A stretch of DNA of 64,000 nt, taken from the NCBI GenBank assembly GCA_030549775.1, contig CM060178.1, positions 72,420,652 to 72,484,651 of the forward strand. Direction: 5' to 3'. A model generated the notes under the pieces. That model was not told the origin of the DNA, did not search any database, and worked only from the letters and a program-made list of their open reading frames with translations. Origin of the DNA: Tamarix chinensis (lineage: Eukaryota > Streptophyta > Magnoliopsida > Caryophyllales > Tamaricaceae). This document shows positions 59,276 through 64,000 of the stretch, piece after piece (within the stretch, counting starts at the first letter, position 1; each line of letters opens with the position of its first letter). A program made the translations under genes and the position numbers.

Positions 59276-61056
59276 TCACATGGTTTTAATAAAAGCATGG
59301 TGTGAATCGATTTCCGATCAGGGATTAATTAACTAATTAATCTGGACTATAAATGGGCCTTGTACTTTTACCTGAATTGTTTATATGCCTTTATGTTGTT
59401 ATGTTGGATTATGCCTTTTAATATTTTATATGGATTATGTGTTTATGTGTTGGCCTTAGTGCTCGGTTACCTTACTCAGTACGTAGCGTACTGATCACCC
59501 GTTTCATGGGTGCTGCTCATTCCCACGAGTAGAAGGCCCATCTGACTTGGTGCAGGTAGGAGATGTTTATTTTGATGCGATTGATATCCATGGGTCATCA
59601 GGTGGGGTCGAGTGATGAATGGGCTGAATCCGTATCAGAGTGGCGTGGCCGGACTTCCATTGAGATTTTCTATCCTAGTTTCCTTAATTTATGTTAAGCA
59701 CTTCCAAATAAATTTATGTTCGGAGTTATCTCTCTTCCCTGAAAAACTAACTCTCGTAATTTGAATTGAATAAGGACTTATGCATGTCTAATTTTCGTAT
59801 TTATGAATTTGAACTATTATTAATATTTATGAGTTGTTTTCTTAGCCTTAGCACTTAGTATTGGAACGGTAGGAGTAAACCGGTCTGGTACTAAGTGTGG
59901 CGGTAACATCCCAGAATTCACATGTTTTAAGTATTATATTTTAATTACTTCAAAAAAAATAGTGAATTTTGGGGTGTTACAGTTGCGCAAGCCAGGGGAG
60001 ATAAAAACGCGCGAGAAAGGGGAGATTTGGTTGGGTCAAAGGGTTGCCGAAACAAATGGGAAGAGAAAGGAAGGAAAAGGCCAGTCAAAGGAGCGAGATC
60101 GGCGCTGGAAGCTTCGGATGGGCGACGACGATGGCAGGTTGGCGGTGTCGGGGCTGGGAGGTGCGAAGGCTGGGGGAGGAGAAAGGGGCTGGGCGGGGCG
60201 GTTCGTGAAGGAAAAAAAAGAAAAGAAAAGAGGGGAGATCGGGCGGTTCGGCGACGCAAGTAGCGTTTAAATGAAACGTTGCGTTTTGTTGGAAAAACAA
60301 TCAAAACGCGGCGCTGGAAGGGGCACGAAGGGTGCGCGGCGTGGGCTGGGCCGAAGGAAAGGAAGAAGGGAAACTGGGCCGCGAGTTGGCCCAGTTCGGG
60401 AAGAAGAAGAAAAAGAAAAAAAAAGAAGAAGAAAGGAAAAGAAAGAAAAAGGAAAAAGGAAAAAAGGAAAAAAGGAAAAGGGAAAAATAATCAGATTATG
60501 GCCAATTAAATTAATCTGAATATTTAGGATATTTAAAAATAATAATATTTAAATAAAATAATCTTTAAATCTCTTTTAAGCTAAATTAGGATTTTTAAAA
60601 TATTTTCCATAAATTCCATTTTAATTAGCAAAACACCTTAAATTTCTCCAATTAAATTATTTATAAAATTCCTATTAATTTAAAACTATTTTCTCCTTCT
60701 TATTTTAAATAGAATAATTTATTTAATTAATTTTTCAAAATAAAATCCCTAATTACCTAAAATACCCAAAAATTTTCTAATAAAAATACTTATAATTTTC
60801 TTCTTAATTTGCCCTAATTAATTCTCCTTCTTATTTTAAATAAAATAATTTATTTAATAAATTTTTAAAATAAAATCCTTAATTATTTAAAATACCAAAA
60901 TTTTCTCATAAAAATTATTTATTATTTTCTTCTTGAATAACCCTATTTAATTATACTTTTATTTTAATAAAAATAATGTATTTAAATAATTTTTCTAATA
61001 AAATCTCATTTAAATATAATTTATAAAATTAAAAAATTTCGAGGCATTTCAAATAT

Positions 61057-61357
61057 TTAGTCCCATGTTTGTATATTATTTATAGATTGGTATATGATAT
61101 TAAATCCATATATATATATATATATAAGTTGTGTCCACGGAAGATTCTACTAAATTATGTAATATTGTTACTCCATCATTAAAAAATGTCAAATGCCCAA
61201 ATATATTCGATTTTCACTATGGGGAACGGATTCTTCCTAAAAGAGGCACATTTGGAGAGACTGGAAATCTAAACGCATCGTATTTCGTCCTATGGTCCTT
61301 GAGTTCGTCGGCGCTAGTAAGGTCATTAGTGTAGAAAAATATCTGCAGAATAACAGC
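61057..61357. promoter_or_regulatory. Remaining upstream region of the FLX-like gene
   Basis: About 300 bp between the outer LTR end and the pyrimidine-rich leader. It contains a (TA)n run at 61089-61108 and no obvious TATA box close to the leader. The short open frame at 61131-61334 has no recognisable domain and is not called. Confidence 0.4.
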
Positions 61358-64000
61358 TCGTGCCCCTCAGTGCCTCATCATTCATTATTCCTAACCCTTT
61401 TCTCTCTCTCGCTTCTTCTCCCCAGTCGGTTCTAAACTCTTCTGAAGGCTCTAGCTGGTAAGTTACGCTATATCTTCCTCATGTTTCTTTTGATTCTTGG
61501 CAAACATATTATCAGAATCCCTTTTCTGGGAAAGCTTTGAAACCTTATAATTCAGTTTAACCGAGCCTTTAGCGATTCTAGACGGATTGGTATTTTTTTT
61601 TTTTGAGGGGTGACGATTGGTTATTTTAGGGCTGGCAGAATTGCAGAAATTCTTGAATTAGGGCTTTTTCTCTGTTTTCATCACCGGGAAGAATTTTCGA
61701 CTTTTAATTGTTGCATGACTTTGCTAATCGCCTTGTAACATTTCTCAGTTGGTGCGGGAACTGCTGGCCTTTTTTTTTTAAGATTAAAAAAAAAAAGGAA
61801 TTCATGAATGCTTATCTGGTAAGAAGTTGTTCGTTTTGGCTTGTATTAAATTCATGCGCGTGTTTGCGTGTATTTTCGGCCCAAAGCACGATCCAGAGAA
61901 CAAATTTTGCTTGCGAAAATTCAATTATTTTTCTGGGTAAAGCGTGGTTCTTAGATTCATATTGTATTGATTTTCCTCACCTTATGGTGGTTCTGTGTAG
62001 TGATGTTGGTCTCGGTTGGTGAAAGTGCTAGTGTAGTAACTAGCGAGAGTTTGACGGATTGGATAAAAGTACGACGATGAGGAGACAGTCTAGTACTACA
62101 TGTATAGGTTTAGACTTTTTAGTTAATGTACAAGAGCGGAAGTGGTCATTTTGTTGTTTTGGTGTTAAGTATCAGTACGCTACTCAACATTGGAAATGAT
62201 GTTTTCCAACTCTAAACGATCAGGATAGACATGTGATAATATTTGTGTTTTGATTAATCACTGCAATTAATTTGATTTTTGAGTGCCTTATGCTGTAGTT
62301 ATCCTTCTAATTAGTCTTTGCTATGTGGATCTTGGCTATTTATTAAGTCTTGTTATAATATCCAGCAAACCATGCTACTCCGAGTCATGATTTCGTGAGA
62401 ATATATCTTCATGATAGGATTATGTGAAGATTGGGAGTTGATTAATTTTGTAACAAATGGATATTTTTTCTTCTTCCCTCTCATAAGCTTTCCTGTGTTA
62501 TTTCTCTGACCTAATTTTATGTTTATTGCATTTTGTGGCCTGGATATGAGTATTCTGATGCTTATTGAATATTTACACACACACATGCACATACATATGT
62601 ATGTATATTTTCCTTCATTGGCCTTCACGTCCTTCATTTTCTCTATGCTTATTGAATATTTACTTAAATCACATTAATGATAGCAAATAGATAACTTTAT
62701 GTTTCCATAACCGCCATTTTGTCTAATTATTTAAGAGGTTTTTATTATCTGCCTGACATACTACTGAAGGTAAATAGATGTATGTTTGCTTATATATTAT
62801 CTCCATTCATGTGCCAATATCTTGCCCTTGTTTATCTGCGGTGAGAGCCAGGAGGTCTAAATGACTTTGAACTGGGATGTTCTCCCATGAACTTTCATGA
62901 CAGTGCTCATTTCAGTTTTCGCACTCCGACTTTTGAAGGTAACTTGTGATGGCGGGCCGAAAGCGCATGCATGCTGATGCCTTTAATGATAGACGTGGGT
63001 ATCCCCCTGGCGGAGCTATGGTACGTGGTCCTATGCCTAGGCCACCACCGCTTCCTCATCCTGCACTATTGGAGGAAGAACTTGAAATTCGGCATGCCGA
63101 AATGCGGAGGCTGTTGGAGGAAAATAGGAGGATTTCTGAGGATCAGATGGCTATGCGGCGAGAGCTTATTGCTGCCAAGGAAGAAATACATCGTTTGAAT
63201 CTTATGATTGCTGATGGTAATGCTGAACAGGAAATGTATTTGAGAGAGCTAATTGATAAGGGCATGAAGATGGAGGTTGATCTTCGTGCTACTGAGCCGT
63301 TGAAAAATGAGGCTGTGCAACTCCGTGCCGAGGTACAGAAGCTGAATAAGATTCGACAGGAGTTAACTGGCCAGGTTCAAACTTTCACAAAAGATCTGGG
63401 GAAGCTGAAGGTGGAGAACCAACAGATTCCTATCTTGAGAACTGAGATTGATGCTCTACGCCAAGAGCTACTACATGCAAGGTTTGTGCTGTTTTTGATG
63501 AAAACATTTCTTCCTTTAGCCCTTCATCTAGATATTGCGAGAGTTGAGAACAATCTTGTTTTTCAGGACTGCCATTGACTATGAGAAAAAGGGAAACATA
63601 GAGCTGATGGAGCAGAGGCAAGCGATGGAGAAAAACTTGCTTTCAATGGCTCGTGAGGTTGAAAAGCTGCGTGCAGAATCTGCCAATACCGATGTTAGAG
63701 CTTGGGCTTCTGGTATGTGAATTTCTTAAGAAGTTGGGATGTTGTAACTTGTGGAATTGATTGAATAAGTATCCTCTATCTGGAAACCCTCTGCAGTTTC
63801 CTCTCAACTGATGGACAATTAAACCTTGTCAATTAATGGCATGGCTGTATAACTGCAGTACTTTTTCTTGGTTGTATTGGTTTATAGTGCCACGTTTTCA
63901 TCTTTTTGCTTGCCCTCATAGCATATATGAGAGAATTGCTGAACATGGCACTACGGTTTTAATGTGATTTGATAGTATGATGCAGTGAATGTTTTCCATC
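61358..64000 (+). other. FLXL3: FLX-like gene, transcribed region (5' part, continues past the window)
   Basis: A pyrimidine-rich leader (CCTTTTCTCTCTCTCGCTTCTTCTC) ends at 61457 with donor CTG|GTAAGT. A 1,458-bp leader intron (61458-62915) ends at TTTCAG, and the second leader segment reaches the ATG at 62949. Leader introns are usual in plant genes and often boost expression. A second intron is 63482-63566 and a third starts at 63713 and runs off the window. The transcription start is not visible and is approximate. Long AT-rich intron sequence contains an ACACAC/ATGTATGT run near 62575-62610 but no gene. Confidence 0.75.
62949..63712 (+). CDS. FLXL3: FLX-like coiled-coil protein (FLX-LIKE 3 type), N-terminal exons
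   Basis: Exon 62949-63481 (533 bp), GT-AG intron 63482-63566, exon 63567-63712; phases join AG|G to give [20 protein letters not shown]. The start is the ATG at 62949 ([12 protein letters not shown]); the frame opens one codon earlier only with GTG. A basic/proline-rich N-terminus (about residues 1-38, PRPPPLPHP) precedes a long coiled coil with [40 protein letters not shown] and [20 protein letters not shown], the FLX family signature. About 226 residues are present; the short C-terminal tail is beyond the window. Arabidopsis FLX acts with FRIGIDA to promote FLC expression; roles of the LIKE paralogues are less clear. The paralogue number is a best guess. The gene looks intact and under selection, the only such gene here. 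Confidence 0.92.

Larger units (their letters stand above)
55849..59981 (-). mobile_element. Inner family L element, nested in reverse orientation
   Basis: On the plus strand it starts TGAAATGCCCCGAAAATT and ends GAATTTTGGGGTGTTACA, with a perfect TSD GTTGC at 55844-55848 and 59982-59986. Length 4,133 bp. Its parts run in exact reverse order of the outer copy: AT-rich 3' end and CpG-rich leader (55849-56700), TATA at 56818, TTA tracts (57855-57950), GGAGCGTGCACT word (58169), CATGG/TTAGGG minisatellite (58380-58860), CCGATCCACCGG blocks (58920-59270), and stem-loops (59840-59980). Probable solo LTR. Confidence 0.88.
51946..61051 (+). mobile_element. Outer family L element, split by a nested reverse copy
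   Basis: Starts TGTAACACCCCAAAATTCAC, ends TTTCGAGGCATTTCA, with a perfect TSD AATAT at 51941-51945 and 61052-61056. Without the inner insertion it is 4,968 bp. Layout matches the 5.7-kb copy: two stem-loops (51947-52080), two CACTATT/CGGTGGATCGG blocks (52660-53015), AAACCCTAATACCACCATG minisatellite plus ATAAATTAGATTCTCCCATA repeats (53140-54190), GGAGCACGCTCCT word (54476), TAA tracts, GC-rich segment, TATTTATA at 55728, and CpG-rich leader resuming at 59987. No gag/pol. Solo giant LTR is the preferred reading. Confidence 0.85.

Noticed and set aside
61131..61334. 67-codon frame upstream of the FLX-like gene
   Set aside because: No recognisable domain, immediately upstream of the leader; more likely promoter DNA.
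62946..62948. GTG as start of the FLX-like CDS
   Set aside because: The ATG at 62949 gives the MAGRKR start expected for the family; plants rarely start at GTG.

Overview
The window is a repeat-dominated stretch of an angiosperm nuclear genome. Evidence: canonical GT-AG introns and a plant-specific FLX-like gene at the right edge, a FAR1/FRS-type transposase-derived gene, plant Ty3/gypsy elements of two lineages, a hAT-type MITE, degenerate TTTAGGG-like repeats, and very AT-rich intergenic DNA with long (TA)n and (TAA)n tracts. I saw no rRNA or tRNA genes, CRISPR arrays or bacterial operons. I do not assign a species.

Layout. 0.56-2.25 kb: decayed CACTA-type DNA transposon, with a Ulp1/C48 protease remnant and subterminal repeats. 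2.25-8.5 kb: two old, oppositely oriented copies of a non-coding giant-LTR family, here called family L. About 9.1-21.0 kb: a degraded Tat-lineage Ty3/gypsy element on the minus strand, with a plus-strand extra reading frame and tandem repeats in its spacer. 22.05-22.44 kb: a hAT MITE with a perfect 8-bp TSD. 23.0-37.5 kb: more family L, including an intact 5,682-bp copy (23954-29635, TSD tcgtt) inserted in an older copy, then three older reverse copies. 37.5-41.1 kb: unannotated DNA, about 1.3 kb of almost pure A/T, and about 0.85 kb of telomere-like CCCTAAA repeats. 41.3-51.9 kb: a minus-strand FAR1/FRS-like pseudogene split in its SWIM zinc finger by a 6.3-kb CRM-like Ty3/gypsy element (42024-48357, TSD aacat). 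51946-61051: a family L copy (TSD aatat) containing a second copy in reverse orientation (55849-59981, TSD gttgc). About 61.36-64.0 kb: the 5' part of an FLX-like gene that runs off the window.

Central inference: family L copies are solo, very long LTRs of a Ty3/gypsy (Tat/Athila-like) element. They start TGTAACACCC, end in TTACA or TTTCA, have 5-bp TSDs and no coding capacity, and carry one TATA box about 1 kb before the 3' end. Their structure is conserved: two terminal stem-loops, arrays of a CCGGTGGACCGG motif, telomere-like minisatellites, TAA tracts, then a GC-rich promoter/leader. The nested inverted pair lies in what looks like a former head-to-head promoter of only about 380 bp between the FAR1-like gene and the FLX-like gene.
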